A stretch of DNA of 64,000 bases from Nocardia sp. BSTN01 (lineage in GTDB: Bacteria; Actinomycetota; Actinomycetes; Mycobacteriales; Mycobacteriaceae): positions 124,001 through 188,000 of the forward strand of contig NZ_JADKYP010000003.1 of assembly GCF_015354405.1 (NCBI RefSeq), read 5' to 3'. The notes beneath the pieces were generated by a model. It was given only the letters and a program-made list of their open reading frames with translations. It was not told the origin of the DNA and made no database searches. Shown here one piece after another: positions 34,274 through 43,206 of this stretch (position 1 is the first letter of the stretch; each line of letters opens with the position of its first letter). Position numbers and translations under genes: made by a program.

Positions 34274-35364
34274 CGGCTGCCTCCCACTGTCGCGTCCGGG
34301 CCGAAGCGCGCCAGTACTTCCGACACCGACGGCAGCGGATCGCCGAGGTAACCGCTCTCCAGGCAGTGGTCCAGGAGCAGTCGCAGATACGGCTTGCCGC
34401 TCGGCGGGCAATCCCGTCCGAGCAGGGCGTGTGTCGCGGTGGTGTCGAACAGCGGTCGGCGGGCGAAGTAACTCGTGTACAGCGCGCCGATGCGCTGGAA
34501 GTATTCGCGCTCCAGCGGTTCCAGATCCTCCACCGCGAACGAAGCCTCGGGCACGAAGGTCGCGACCCGGAAGGACGGATATTCGGCGAGGACGTCCGAG
34601 ATGTCGCGCAGCGAGAGCGCATCGGCGCCGACGGCGTGAAACGTCTGTCCCGCGGCCGATTCGAAGTCGGTCGCGGCCGCGGTGATCACGTCGGCGACGA
34701 AATCGACCGGTGCGGGCGCGATCGTGGCGTCGTAGCGACCGGGCAGTGAGCGCAGCTTGCCCTCGACGATCAGCTTCACCACGGTGTAGAGGTTCTTGTA
34801 ATCGCGGATCACGCCGGTGCCGGTGGCGCCCGTGACGACGCCGGGACGAACGACCGCCCAGCGCAGCCCCGGCGTGCAGCGCACCTGGCGTTCGGCCCGG
34901 AACTTACTGTCCTCGTAGCCGTTTCCGAAGGCCTGTCCGACATCGAGTTCCGCCTCGGCGACCACCCCCGCCCGCATCCCGCACACGTAGGCGGTACTCA
35001 CGTACACCAGCGGCACGTCCCAGCGCAGCGCCAGTTCGATCGCGTGCGCGGTGCCGCGCACGTTCAGTTCCTCGTAGTCGCCGGCGGTGGCGTCGAAGGC
35101 CGTGGTCGCGGCGGAGTGCACGATCATGCCGACGCGGGAACCGAGTTCGGCGGCGTCGTGCCGGGAGAGGCCGAAACCCAGCCGCCGGATGTCGCCGCGC
35201 ACCGTCTCGATGCCGTCGATCTCGGCACCGTCGTTGCGGACGATCCGCGCAGTGCTGTGCACCAGCCCGACAACGGGCCGGCCCGCCACGCCGAGGCGCG
35301 CCACCACCTCCGCACCGACCAGGCCGCCCGCGCCGGTCACCAGGACGGTGTCGTATCCGGTCAC
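34270..35364 (-). CDS. Thioester-reductase-like SDR (NAD-binding domain 4 family)
   Basis: A 364-residue extended SDR. VLVTGAGGLVGAEVVARLG binds the cofactor; HSAATTAFDATAGDYEELNV and LVYVSTAYVCG are typical of the male-sterility/thioester-reductase group; catalytic YxxxK is in GYEDSKFRAER. Such domains release acyl chains from carrier proteins by NADPH reduction to aldehyde or alcohol. Being next to an ACP and acyl-AMP ligase supports reductive release or beta-keto reduction. GTG start with GGAGG 7 nt upstream, overlapping the ACP stop by 4 bp. Confidence 0.85.
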   Translation of the reverse strand: MTGYDTVLVTGAGGLVGAEVVARLGVAGRPVVGLVHSTARIVRNDGAEIDGIETVRGDIRRLGFGLSRHDAAELGSRVGMIVHSAATTAFDATAGDYEELNVRGTAHAIELALRWDVPLVYVSTAYVCGMRAGVVAEAELDVGQAFGNGYEDSKFRAERQVRCTPGLRWAVVRPGVVTGATGTGVIRDYKNLYTVVKLIVEGKLRSLPGRYDATIAPAPVDFVADVITAAATDFESAAGQTFHAVGADALSLRDISDVLAEYPSFRVATFVPEASFAVEDLEPLEREYFQRIGALYTSYFARRPLFDTTATHALLGRDCPPSGKPYLRLLLDHCLESGYLGDPLPSVSEVLARFGPDATVGGSR

Positions 35365-35612
35365 AATCGCACCTCCTCGATCAGGGTCACCACATCCCCG
35401 ATGCGGCGCACACCGGCCAGCTGTTCGGGCCGGTAGCGCGGTAGTCCGAAGGCCTGTTCGAGGACCAGGGTCAGCTCCATCAAACGAAGTGAGTCGAAGC
35501 CGAGATCCTCGATCAGCCGCAGCTGGTCGCCCGCTTCGGCAGGCGGGGCCGGCGCCATCGCGACCACGAGCCGGCGCACCCGTTCCGCCACTGGGCCGTC
35601 CACATTCGTCAT
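35361..35612 (-). CDS. Acyl carrier protein
   Basis: An 83-residue carrier protein. The phosphopantetheine site is LIEDLGFDSLRLMELTLVLE with Ser in the DSL motif (about residue 41). The length is right for a free ACP. Its ATG overlaps the acyl-AMP ligase stop (TGATG), so the two are made together. It most likely receives the acyl chain activated by that ligase and presents it to the SDR and the AfsA-like enzyme. Not an AcpM-type housekeeping ACP by context. Confidence 0.9.
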   Translation of the reverse strand: MTNVDGPVAERVRRLVVAMAPAPPAEAGDQLRLIEDLGFDSLRLMELTLVLEQAFGLPRYRPEQLAGVRRIGDVVTLIEEVRL

Positions 35613-38600
35613 CACTGTCCTCCGTCGCGCTGGTGGGGTTGCCGCCCGCCCGAGCCGAGCAGGTCGCGGGCCTCGTCGAGCGGCAGTTCGGTATCGAGAT
35701 AGGCGGCCGGGCGCAGCCAGTCGTAGCTGATGTCGAGCGTGCGCCGCCATTGCTCCCGCGAATCGAACGACGCCGGAAACTGTGTGCCCCCGGCGATCTC
35801 ACGCACCGCGGCCGCGAGTTCGTCCAGCACGGCCAGTTCGTCCAGGCCGCTCGCGCCCGACCCGAGGACCTCGGAGAAGCGCAGGGCCGACGCGCGGTCG
35901 ACCAGCTCGCGGAGCGGTCCGGTATCCGGCACCATCGCGGACAGCGTCCGGCCGGGCGCGACATCCGGGGGCAGCGGGCGAATACCGTAGGTGGCCAGCG
36001 CCATTCGCACGCACATCGCGATTGCCCGATGCGCCGCGATGTCGGCGACGGCACCCTGCCCCGCTTTCACCGCGCCCATCAGATCCTCGCGGGCGTTCTC
36101 CAGCACCACATTCGACCAGACCACCTCCATCGCGCAGGCGACGAATCGCTGGGCCGGCAGTGGTGACAGGGTCGCGATATCGCGGTCCGCGCCGCCACCG
36201 GCGAGTCCGAGCGCGGGCATCCGCGTGGACGGAATCGGCGTGACCGGGCGTACCGGCTTGCACATGGCGAGCGCGGGACGCAGTGTCTCGCCGCCGCGCA
36301 GGGACAGTCCGATGAAGCCCAGACGGACGAATTCGGCGAGTTCGGTGCCGATCGGCGACCGGCGCAGTATGTCGGCGACCGACTTCCGGGCGACCACACC
36401 GCGCCAGGCCGCGGCGCCGCGGTCGGAGAGTGCGAAGACGTCCCGATCGTCGCGGAGCACGTGGATCCGGTCGCCGATGGGCCACGTGGTCACGCCGTCG
36501 ACCCGGGTCAGCAGAATCCGCTCGGGATCATCGGTGACGTCATCGATGCCGAATCGCCGGGCCAGGGTGAGCGTCTCGCCGAGCGTCGCGACGGCCGGGA
36601 GTGCCCGGTAGGCGTCGACCTGCTCCGCGACTCCGGGATCGGCCGCCACGATCCGATCGAGCTGTCGCGGAACCCATTTCGTCTCGATATAGGTCTCCCC
36701 GCGCGTCGCGGCCCACGATTTGACCGCTTGGAGCAGGCCGTCGCGCGCCCACCCGTCGGCTTCCGCGTCGGCGCCCATCGCGCGCAGGGCGACCGCGAAC
36801 CACAGCGCGTGGCGGCTGCGCTGCGCCCACCAGCCGGACACGGTCTCGGCGAAGCCGTCGGCGGGCAGCAGCGCCAGCAACCCGTCCAGATCCACGGCCG
36901 CGCTCGACCGCAGCACCGTCGCATTCCGGAACCGCTGGCACCGGTTCAGCACGTCCTCGTCGAGATCGCCGGCACCGGTCACGCGCTCGAGTTGCGCGCG
37001 CAGTTGCGCCTCGGACCGGGTGCGGATCTCGATGCGGCGGCCGTCGGCGAACACTACGGTCGGCAGCGTCGGCATCTGTTCGTCGCCGGGCGCCACGATC
37101 AGGAAGTCGATATCGGAACCCTCGTTGCCGAATCCCTCCGCCAGCGACCCCTCGAACAGGGCGGCGGAATTCGGTGGGATCGAGACCGTGTCCAGTGCCG
37201 CGGCCAGCAGCCGCTCGGCACGATCGAGCGACAGCGCCGGCGCGGTGGAGACATTCGTCGCGGTGGTGTCGGCGCCGGGATGTTCGGTGGCGCCGGCCAA
37301 TCGGCCCTCGGTGTAGAGCTGCCACATGTGGCGGCGGCGCGGTTTGCCGCTGGAGGTGCGGCGGATGAAGCCGCGCGGTCCGGTGACGACGCCGACGGTG
37401 CCCGCGGGGCCCAGTTCGCCGCGCACCACGGTCCGGGCCCGGGTGATCCACTCCCCGGGCGCGGTTTCGGCGAAGAGCACGATGCCGGGTGCGGCGCCGC
37501 CGGTCAGCGAGACCGCCGCGAGCTTTCCCTTGGTGATCCCGGTTTCGCGCGCCACCCGGGATTCGATGTCCTCCATGAACACCGACCGCCCCCGCACCTT
37601 CAGGCTCGTACCCATCCGGCCCAGTACGAAAACCTCGTCGTGGTAACGGAATCCGGCGTCACCGGTGTAGAGCCGGCCGTCGGTGATGCGGGTCGCGCCG
37701 CCGGCACCGTCGGTATATCCGAGTGCTACCGAATCGCCGATCACCACCATTTCGCCGAGCACCCCGTCGGGCAGTTCGCGGCCGTGCTCGTCCACCACCA
37801 CGACGGTGGATTCGGGAGTGGAGTACCCGAGGCCGGTGATCCAGCCCGGGCCGCTCACCCATCGGTCGTCGGCGAGTGCGACCTCCGCGACGATCCGCAC
37901 CGGCTCACCGGGGCGCAGGGTCGCGGTATCGACCCGCAGGGCCGTGAGCGGCCGGTCGCGTGCCGAGGAGGTGACCATCAGCGTGGCCTCGGCCAGACCG
38001 TAGGCGAGGGTGTAGGCGCGAGCGGAGAAGCCGCGCGCGCCGGTGAGATCGGCGAAGGACCGCAGATCCTCGACTTCGACCGGTTCGGAGCCGACCGCCA
38101 GGGTCCGCCATCCCGACAGGTCCAGATCCGCAATGTCGGCCGGCGAAACGCGGTGTGCGACATAGCCGAGCGCGAACGACGGCGACGGCGAGTGCTGGGC
38201 GTGCACCATCGCCCGCAGCCAGCGCGCGGGATCGCGCACGAACTGATCGGGACGCATCAGATACAGGTCCCCCTGATTGGCGACGGTGGTGAGGAATGCG
38301 CCGACGAGGCCCATATCGTGGTAGAGCGGCAGCCACGAGACCATCGCCTCGCCGTGTCGCCAGTCGATCAGCCGGCTGATCATCCGGATGTTGTTGGCCA
38401 GGTTGTGCCACGACACCCGCACACCGCGCGGGGTTCCGGTCGACCCGGAGGTGAACTGCAGCAGTGCCGTTTCGGCCGCGGGTGCGAGCGTCCGGTCGGC
38501 GGGCGATCCGGTGTCGCCGACGACGACCGGTTCGTCGGCACGTCCGGCCGCCGTCATCGCCTCACGGACCAGTGTTTCGAGTTCCACGGAGGTCACGACC

Positions 38601-38965
38601 ACGCGTGGTGCGGCCTGGTCGAGGATCGCCGCGACGTGCGCGATGTACTGGGCCATATCGGCGAACATGGGCGGGGCGATGGGCGTGAACACTCCACCGC
38701 ACGCCCACACCGCGTAAAAGGCGGCGACACAGGGGAATCCGGTCGGCATGACGACGCAGACCCCGGCCTCGTCCCCGCCCCCGAGACCTCCTTCGCGGAG
38801 CCGGCCCGCCACCCACCAGGTCAGCTCGGCGAGTTCGGCGTAGCTGCGGAACTGCCAGCCGTCGGCTTCGTCGGCGAGGTGAATGCCGGTGGCGGTGGCG
38901 GGATTCACCAGCCAGCCGCGCACCAATGCCTGGTCGTCGTCGGTGTTCGGCAGTTCACTGGGCAT
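35612..38965 (-). CDS. Fatty acyl-AMP ligase fused to a nucleotidyltransferase
   Basis: A 1117-residue fusion. Residues 1-~565 are a fatty acyl-AMP ligase (FAAL): LLQFTSGSTGTPRGVRVSW, VSWLPLYHDMGLVGAFLTTV, LYTGDAGFRY. Residues ~595-700 are a Pol-beta-type nucleotidyltransferase: LFEGSLAEGFGNEGSDIDFL gives GS...SDxD, then a helical substrate domain (WWAQRSRHALWFAVALRAMG). Residues ~830-885 (VFALSDRGAAAWRGVVARKS...) resemble a PqqD-type small domain. The last ~220 residues are helical and unrecognised. FAALs load ACPs; what the transferase nucleotidylates is unknown. GGGGAGGC is 6 nt before ATG. Overlaps upstream gene by 11 bp. Confidence 0.88.
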   Translation of the reverse strand: MPSELPNTDDDQALVRGWLVNPATATGIHLADEADGWQFRSYAELAELTWWVAGRLREGGLGGGDEAGVCVVMPTGFPCVAAFYAVWACGGVFTPIAPPMFADMAQYIAHVAAILDQAAPRVVVTSVELETLVREAMTAAGRADEPVVVGDTGSPADRTLAPAAETALLQFTSGSTGTPRGVRVSWHNLANNIRMISRLIDWRHGEAMVSWLPLYHDMGLVGAFLTTVANQGDLYLMRPDQFVRDPARWLRAMVHAQHSPSPSFALGYVAHRVSPADIADLDLSGWRTLAVGSEPVEVEDLRSFADLTGARGFSARAYTLAYGLAEATLMVTSSARDRPLTALRVDTATLRPGEPVRIVAEVALADDRWVSGPGWITGLGYSTPESTVVVVDEHGRELPDGVLGEMVVIGDSVALGYTDGAGGATRITDGRLYTGDAGFRYHDEVFVLGRMGTSLKVRGRSVFMEDIESRVARETGITKGKLAAVSLTGGAAPGIVLFAETAPGEWITRARTVVRGELGPAGTVGVVTGPRGFIRRTSSGKPRRRHMWQLYTEGRLAGATEHPGADTTATNVSTAPALSLDRAERLLAAALDTVSIPPNSAALFEGSLAEGFGNEGSDIDFLIVAPGDEQMPTLPTVVFADGRRIEIRTRSEAQLRAQLERVTGAGDLDEDVLNRCQRFRNATVLRSSAAVDLDGLLALLPADGFAETVSGWWAQRSRHALWFAVALRAMGADAEADGWARDGLLQAVKSWAATRGETYIETKWVPRQLDRIVAADPGVAEQVDAYRALPAVATLGETLTLARRFGIDDVTDDPERILLTRVDGVTTWPIGDRIHVLRDDRDVFALSDRGAAAWRGVVARKSVADILRRSPIGTELAEFVRLGFIGLSLRGGETLRPALAMCKPVRPVTPIPSTRMPALGLAGGGADRDIATLSPLPAQRFVACAMEVVWSNVVLENAREDLMGAVKAGQGAVADIAAHRAIAMCVRMALATYGIRPLPPDVAPGRTLSAMVPDTGPLRELVDRASALRFSEVLGSGASGLDELAVLDELAAAVREIAGGTQFPASFDSREQWRRTLDISYDWLRPAAYLDTELPLDEARDLLGSGGRQPHQRDGGQ

Positions 38966-41636
38966 CGGTTGCCTCCCCTTCTTCGAGCACGGTGACGGTT
39001 CCGCCGCTGCCGTCGACCCGCAACGGCATCCCGGTCCGGACGGATCCGGTGACACCCGGAATCTGCACCACCGTCGGCACACCGAGTTCGCGCGCGACGA
39101 TGGCGACATGGGTGAGCGGGCTGCCCCGCTCGACGACGAGAGCCGTCGCCGAGGGCAGCACCGCCACCCATCCCGGATCGGTTCGATAGGTGACGAGCAC
39201 ACCGCCCGCCACGTCGCGCGGCTCGTCGACCACCACCGCCGGACCCGTGCCGATCCCCCCACCCGACGGCGTCCCGGTGAACACCGAACCCGCTGTCGCG
39301 GCCGGGGTGTCGGTGATCGGCACCCAGCCGGCCGCCGCCAGTTCGGCCGGGCCGAAACCGCCTCCGTGGGTGACGAACCGGGCCGGTGCGACCAGGCGCG
39401 CGTCGGCGGCGCGCTGCTGTTTGCGGGCGGCGACCACGGCCCGCAGACCGGCCGTATCGCCGCCCTCGTAGCAGCTGCGCAGTTGCGGCAGCGTCAGGTG
39501 GAACACATCCGAGAATTCGTCGATGATATTGCGCCGCACCAGGTCTCGTCCCATAATTCGAAGGGTTCGCTTGACCATGCCGAAGGCGCGGGTGCGGCAG
39601 AAGCGCAAACTCTCCCGATGCCCCGCGCAGCGAGACACCTTGCGCCGTAAGCGTTCGTAGATCGCGCGGCGCCACCCGCGCAGATGGGTATCCAGATACC
39701 GTTGCGCGTCGTCGGCGGCGCGGTCCTGATGTTCCGGCAGCGCGGCCAGCACCATGACGAACAGGCCCGACGGATCCTCCCGCAGATCCGGAGTCTCGAG
39801 CTTCAGTTCGTCGAGGCTGCGGTAGCCGTAGCGGTCGATGTACTCGTCGACACGCGCGCGGAAGTCGTCGTGACCCGCCGTGATCAGTGCGTCGTAGATG
39901 CCTTCCGGGGCAGTGCTTTCCAGCAGCTTGCGCAGATCGGCGTTCTCCCGCACGATCGCGGCGAGCGCCGACATGGCACGGGCCGGCTCGGCGGATTCGA
40001 CGTCGGCCCCGGGTCCGGCGACGGCGTAGAGGAACCACTCCGGCGCCTTCGGCAGGAATATCCGGGTGAGGACGTACAGCAGGCCGGTGAGGGTCAGCAG
40101 CATCGCGTCCAGAACCATCATCGGACCCCAGCGGTGCACCAGTTCCCGATCGAGTTCGCGATAGCGGGCGTAGGCCTGAGCCCCGGTGTCGGCGCTGTCG
40201 TCGTGAGATTCGAAATCGTCGTAGACGCGGTAGAACTCGTCGAGGAACCGCCGCATCATCGCGTCGATCCCGGCGATGCGGCGCAGATAGATCGCGGTGG
40301 TGCGGGCCCGGGACATCACCCGCCGCAGCGGATTGCCGAAGATGAACGGGCGCAACGTCTTCGCGATATCGTCCGGCAATGGTTCGGCCACGCCGAGCGC
40401 GGCCTCGAGCACACGGCGGTTGAGCGCATAGCCCGGCGCGATGCCGACCATGCGATACCAGTGCAGCAGGTTGTAGTAGACGCGGCCGTGAAAGTAGCCG
40501 AGCAGCACCGGAGTCCAGCTGTCGGTCTGCGCGACCTGTGGCTGCGGCACCCCCAGGGATTCGGCATATCCGCGATACACCCGGCCGTAGATATCGGCCG
40601 CGGTGGTGAAGGTGAGCGGTGAGGTGATGCCGCTGAAACTTTCGATGATGTTGGAGTTGTCCCAGATTCGCAGATCGCCGGCGGGCACCGCTTCACCGGC
40701 GCCGCGCAACGGGTCCCCCACCGCCGTGGTCACCGGTCGCGCCTGTAGCACCCAGAGCCGGCCCTCCGCGTCGAAGGCCCACTCGACGTCCTGTGGAGCG
40801 TTCGTCGCGGTCTCGATCCGGCGGCCGACCTCGATCAGCCGGGTCACCTGCTCCGGAGTGAGCGCCGGGCGGGCGCGCAGCGCGGAATCGACGTCCACCG
40901 CGATACAGCCCTGGTCACCGTCCGGACGGTAGCGAGTCGCCTTCTCGCCCAGGACCGTATCGATCGCCGTGCCCGAAAACTTGTCCACGACAAAGGTATC
41001 GGCGTCCACGGCCCCGGAGACCAGCCCTTCGCCCAGACCGTAGACCGCGCTGATCAGCATCCGGTCCGTGGCGCCGGTGCTCGGATCGCAGGTGAACAGC
41101 ACACCGCTGGTTTCCGCCGCGATCAGGCGTTGCACGACGACCGCCGGCATCTCCGGCAGCGCCAGTCCGTGCGCGAAACAGTAGTTGATCACCCGCGGCG
41201 ACAACGCCGACGCCCAGCATGCCGTCACCACCGACGCGATCGCCTCGGCCCCTGAGACGTTCAGGAACGAATCGAACTGCCCGGCAAACGAATACGTGGT
41301 GCCGTCCTCCACCGCCGCCGAGGACCGGACTGCCACCGGGGCACGGCCCAGGCGCCGCCACACGTCGTCCATCGCCGCGACGAGGTCATCCGGGGGCGTG
41401 GCGGTCATGATGCGCGCGCGTAACCGGGCACCGCGGACCAGCGCCTCGTCGAGATCGGTCGTGTGAACGAATTCCGCTGCCGCCGTGACGATCTCGGCAG
41501 GCATATGTTCGAACATCTCCGGCTCGACGACCAGCCAATCCGGCACCGGCAACGACGCATCGCGCAACCGACGCAGCCCGGCCGCTTTCCCGCCGGCATC
41601 CGCCGCTTCGGCCGGGCCCGCTTCGGATTCGTGCAC
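38955..41636 (-). CDS. PEP synthase / rifampin phosphotransferase-like protein
   Basis: An 893-residue protein. The N-terminal ATP-grasp domain (residues ~10-320) has GGKAAGLRRLRDASLPVPDW, VAVRSSAAVEDGTTYSFAGQ, VLFTCDPSTGATDRM and WVLQARPVT. A long helical linker (~340-780) follows (NSNIIESFSGITSPLTF). The C-terminal phosphohistidine domain has VVERGSPLTHVAIVARELG with His843. This is the Rph layout: the ATP beta-phosphate passes via the His to an acceptor. A small-molecule acceptor rather than pyruvate is likely as no PEP barrel is present. GTG 41636 has AGGAG 5 nt upstream; ATG 41651 is the alternative. First gene of the seven-gene operon. Confidence 0.87.
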   Translation of the reverse strand: MHESEAGPAEAADAGGKAAGLRRLRDASLPVPDWLVVEPEMFEHMPAEIVTAAAEFVHTTDLDEALVRGARLRARIMTATPPDDLVAAMDDVWRRLGRAPVAVRSSAAVEDGTTYSFAGQFDSFLNVSGAEAIASVVTACWASALSPRVINYCFAHGLALPEMPAVVVQRLIAAETSGVLFTCDPSTGATDRMLISAVYGLGEGLVSGAVDADTFVVDKFSGTAIDTVLGEKATRYRPDGDQGCIAVDVDSALRARPALTPEQVTRLIEVGRRIETATNAPQDVEWAFDAEGRLWVLQARPVTTAVGDPLRGAGEAVPAGDLRIWDNSNIIESFSGITSPLTFTTAADIYGRVYRGYAESLGVPQPQVAQTDSWTPVLLGYFHGRVYYNLLHWYRMVGIAPGYALNRRVLEAALGVAEPLPDDIAKTLRPFIFGNPLRRVMSRARTTAIYLRRIAGIDAMMRRFLDEFYRVYDDFESHDDSADTGAQAYARYRELDRELVHRWGPMMVLDAMLLTLTGLLYVLTRIFLPKAPEWFLYAVAGPGADVESAEPARAMSALAAIVRENADLRKLLESTAPEGIYDALITAGHDDFRARVDEYIDRYGYRSLDELKLETPDLREDPSGLFVMVLAALPEHQDRAADDAQRYLDTHLRGWRRAIYERLRRKVSRCAGHRESLRFCRTRAFGMVKRTLRIMGRDLVRRNIIDEFSDVFHLTLPQLRSCYEGGDTAGLRAVVAARKQQRAADARLVAPARFVTHGGGFGPAELAAAGWVPITDTPAATAGSVFTGTPSGGGIGTGPAVVVDEPRDVAGGVLVTYRTDPGWVAVLPSATALVVERGSPLTHVAIVARELGVPTVVQIPGVTGSVRTGMPLRVDGSGGTVTVLEEGEATDAQ

Positions 41637-41696
41637 CAGGTCTCCTGTCATCGCGGACCGTGCGCCTGCCCAGCGGTCGCTCGCAGAGTTCGTAAC

Positions 41697-41729
41697 GGTA
41701 TATCTGAAATGGATACGTTTCGGAATACC
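41697..41729. promoter_or_regulatory. Long interrupted palindrome, candidate operator of the biosynthetic operon
   Basis: GGTATATCTGAAA (41697-41709) and TTTCGGAATACC (41718-41729) are inverted copies matching at 11 of 12 positions with one bulged base, around an 8-nt centre. A minus-strand promoter-like pair overlaps it: TTCCGA, 17 nt, TATACC. A perfect 12-bp palindrome, TCGGATATCCGA, follows at 41735-41746. The size fits a TetR-type dimer site such as those of gamma-butyrolactone receptors (inference). Confidence 0.45.
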
Positions 41730-41906
41730 GGTGATCGGATATCCGACCGGCCGCGGTGCGCAGGCGGTCACCGGGACGTTGTCTCGATATACCGGCCGCG
41801 CTCGCCGGTGTTAACCGAAATCCGAACAAGATCGGCTGGCCGCCCGCCGGGAGCGCGGCTACGCTACGTTGAGGCTCGTGACGATCGGTGGAGGGTGTAA
41901 TTCGGC

Positions 41907-42611
41907 GTGAGTTGGTCATTCACACCGGACGAGTTCGCGCACATCTGGCGCGAAACCGACCTCGATCGCCATCCCTTCCCCCTTCGCATCCTCGAAACCC
42001 CGCGCACCGAGGACGAGGCGGCGACCTTGCGCAAAACCCTCCAGGCACGGCTGCCGCTCGGCGCGGACCCCGACCTTTCCGCCTGTCTGCGCATCCTGGC
42101 CGCGCCGCACACCCGCGTGGTCGCGATCGGCGGCGCACACAGTCCGGGGACCGAGATCCGGGCGGTGGCCGCGGCGATCTACGACCACGCTGTGCTCGCG
42201 ATCCAGGAACCGGGACGCACACCCGGATTCGGCGGGCCCATCCGATTGTCGATCGGGCATACCGCCAAACTGGGCGCCCGCATCGCCGCGCTGCTGCCCG
42301 ACTGCCCGGCCGGAGGTGAACCCGCCCGCTCGGCGCCGACCGAGGCGGTACGCGACGACGACTGCCCGCGGCCGGCCTCACCGCCGGCGCCGCGCATCCG
42401 CCGCCTGCTGCTGAAACCGCATACCGCCGAAGGACATATCCGCATCGAGGCCGGCCTGGACCGGCCCACACCGCCCGCGCCGCTGTACTACACCTGGATC
42501 GACGTCGCCGAGGACGGGCGCTATCTCATCAAGGCGGGCGACGAAGTCCATATCGTGCCCGCGAGCCGGCAGCAGATCGGCACTCACCTGCAAAAACGCA
42601 TTCCGCGATGA
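41907..42611 (+). CDS. EspG-family ESX secretion-associated protein
   Basis: A 234-residue EspG-like protein. The N-terminus SWSFTPDEFAHIWRETDLDR with HPFPLRI is typical; central strands (TRVVAIGG, AVLAIQEPG) and the C-terminal YLIKAGDEVHIVPASRQQIG complete the fold. EspG proteins are cytosolic chaperones that bind PE-PPE pairs for type VII secretion. A Pro/Arg-rich loop (~residues 135-165) is longer than usual. A GTG start with GGAGGG upstream. The two genes downstream are a plausible client pair. Confidence 0.85.
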   Translation: MSWSFTPDEFAHIWRETDLDRHPFPLRILETPRTEDEAATLRKTLQARLPLGADPDLSACLRILAAPHTRVVAIGGAHSPGTEIRAVAAAIYDHAVLAIQEPGRTPGFGGPIRLSIGHTAKLGARIAALLPDCPAGGEPARSAPTEAVRDDDCPRPASPPAPRIRRLLLKPHTAEGHIRIEAGLDRPTPPAPLYYTWIDVAEDGRYLIKAGDEVHIVPASRQQIGTHLQKRIPR

Positions 42612-42699
42612 CCGTGACGGGTGCGGATTCGCCGCAACTCGGGCTGACCGGACATCGCCGGAACCAGTAAGCTGGGTCGACCTGCAGCCTCACCGGGAA

Positions 42700-42803
42700 G
42701 CCGCCTCCGGGCGATCCCCGTCAGGCTGTGTGATTGCAGCCCGATGGGGAGCGCTTACGTGGTAACGCTCCGCTGCCGCCTCCGGGCTTTCCCCATTAGG
42801 CTG
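42700..42803. repeat. Imperfect 29-bp direct repeat upstream of the ESX substrate genes
   Basis: GCCGCCTCCGGGC...AGGCTG occurs at 42700-42728 and 42775-42803, identical at 25 of 29 positions, 75 bp apart. The second copy ends beside GGTCG-GAC-CGACC (42802-42814), just upstream of the ATG at 42832. Either a duplicated promoter element or a regulator site. Confidence 0.5.
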
Positions 42804-42831
42804 GTCGGACCGACCGATCTCAGGGGTGCGC

Positions 42832-43206
42832 ATGACGATCGAGACCAGCCAGGCCGATATCGCCCGTTTCTTGCAGGCCGCGCGCGGGGGAACCGTCACC
42901 TTCGATCCGGCGGCCGCGCGTGGGTGCGCCGAGATCTATCAGCAGCAGGCCGACCGGCTTCGGGAACTACAGCAGCGCCTCGATTCGGTGGCGCAGCTCA
43001 GCGGATTCGGGGGCTTCTTCTCCGCGCAGCAGTTGCAGGCCGGTTTCGGTCGCAAGGCGCGCGATGCGGCCGAACTGCTCGACCAGTACATCGCCGCCGC
43101 CTACCGCATGAAAGAGGCCTTTCTGATCAGCGCCGGGCTCTACGAGGAGGCCGATTCCGCGCATGCGGCCGCGCTGCGGGCGATCTCGTCCGGACTCTCA
43201 CGATGA
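42832..43206 (+). CDS. Small helical type VII secretion target with YxxxD signal
   Basis: A 124-residue, mainly alpha-helical protein of EspC/PE-like size. Two long helices surround a turn at AQLSGFGGFFSAQQL. Near the C-terminus SAGLYEEADSAHAAAL carries Tyr104-x3-Asp108, the general YxxxD/E type VII secretion signal. No signal peptide. Overlaps the PPE-like gene by 4 bp (ATGA), as expected for co-folded secreted pairs. AGGGG is 6 nt before ATG. Not a classical WXG100 protein (no WxG). Confidence 0.75.
   Translation: MTIETSQADIARFLQAARGGTVTFDPAAARGCAEIYQQQADRLRELQQRLDSVAQLSGFGGFFSAQQLQAGFGRKARDAAELLDQYIAAAYRMKEAFLISAGLYEEADSAHAAALRAISSGLSR

Noticed and set aside
36461-38995. An 844-codon open frame opposite the FAAL fusion
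   Set aside because: Composition is typical of antisense frames (His/Arg/Gly-rich) and no motif is present.
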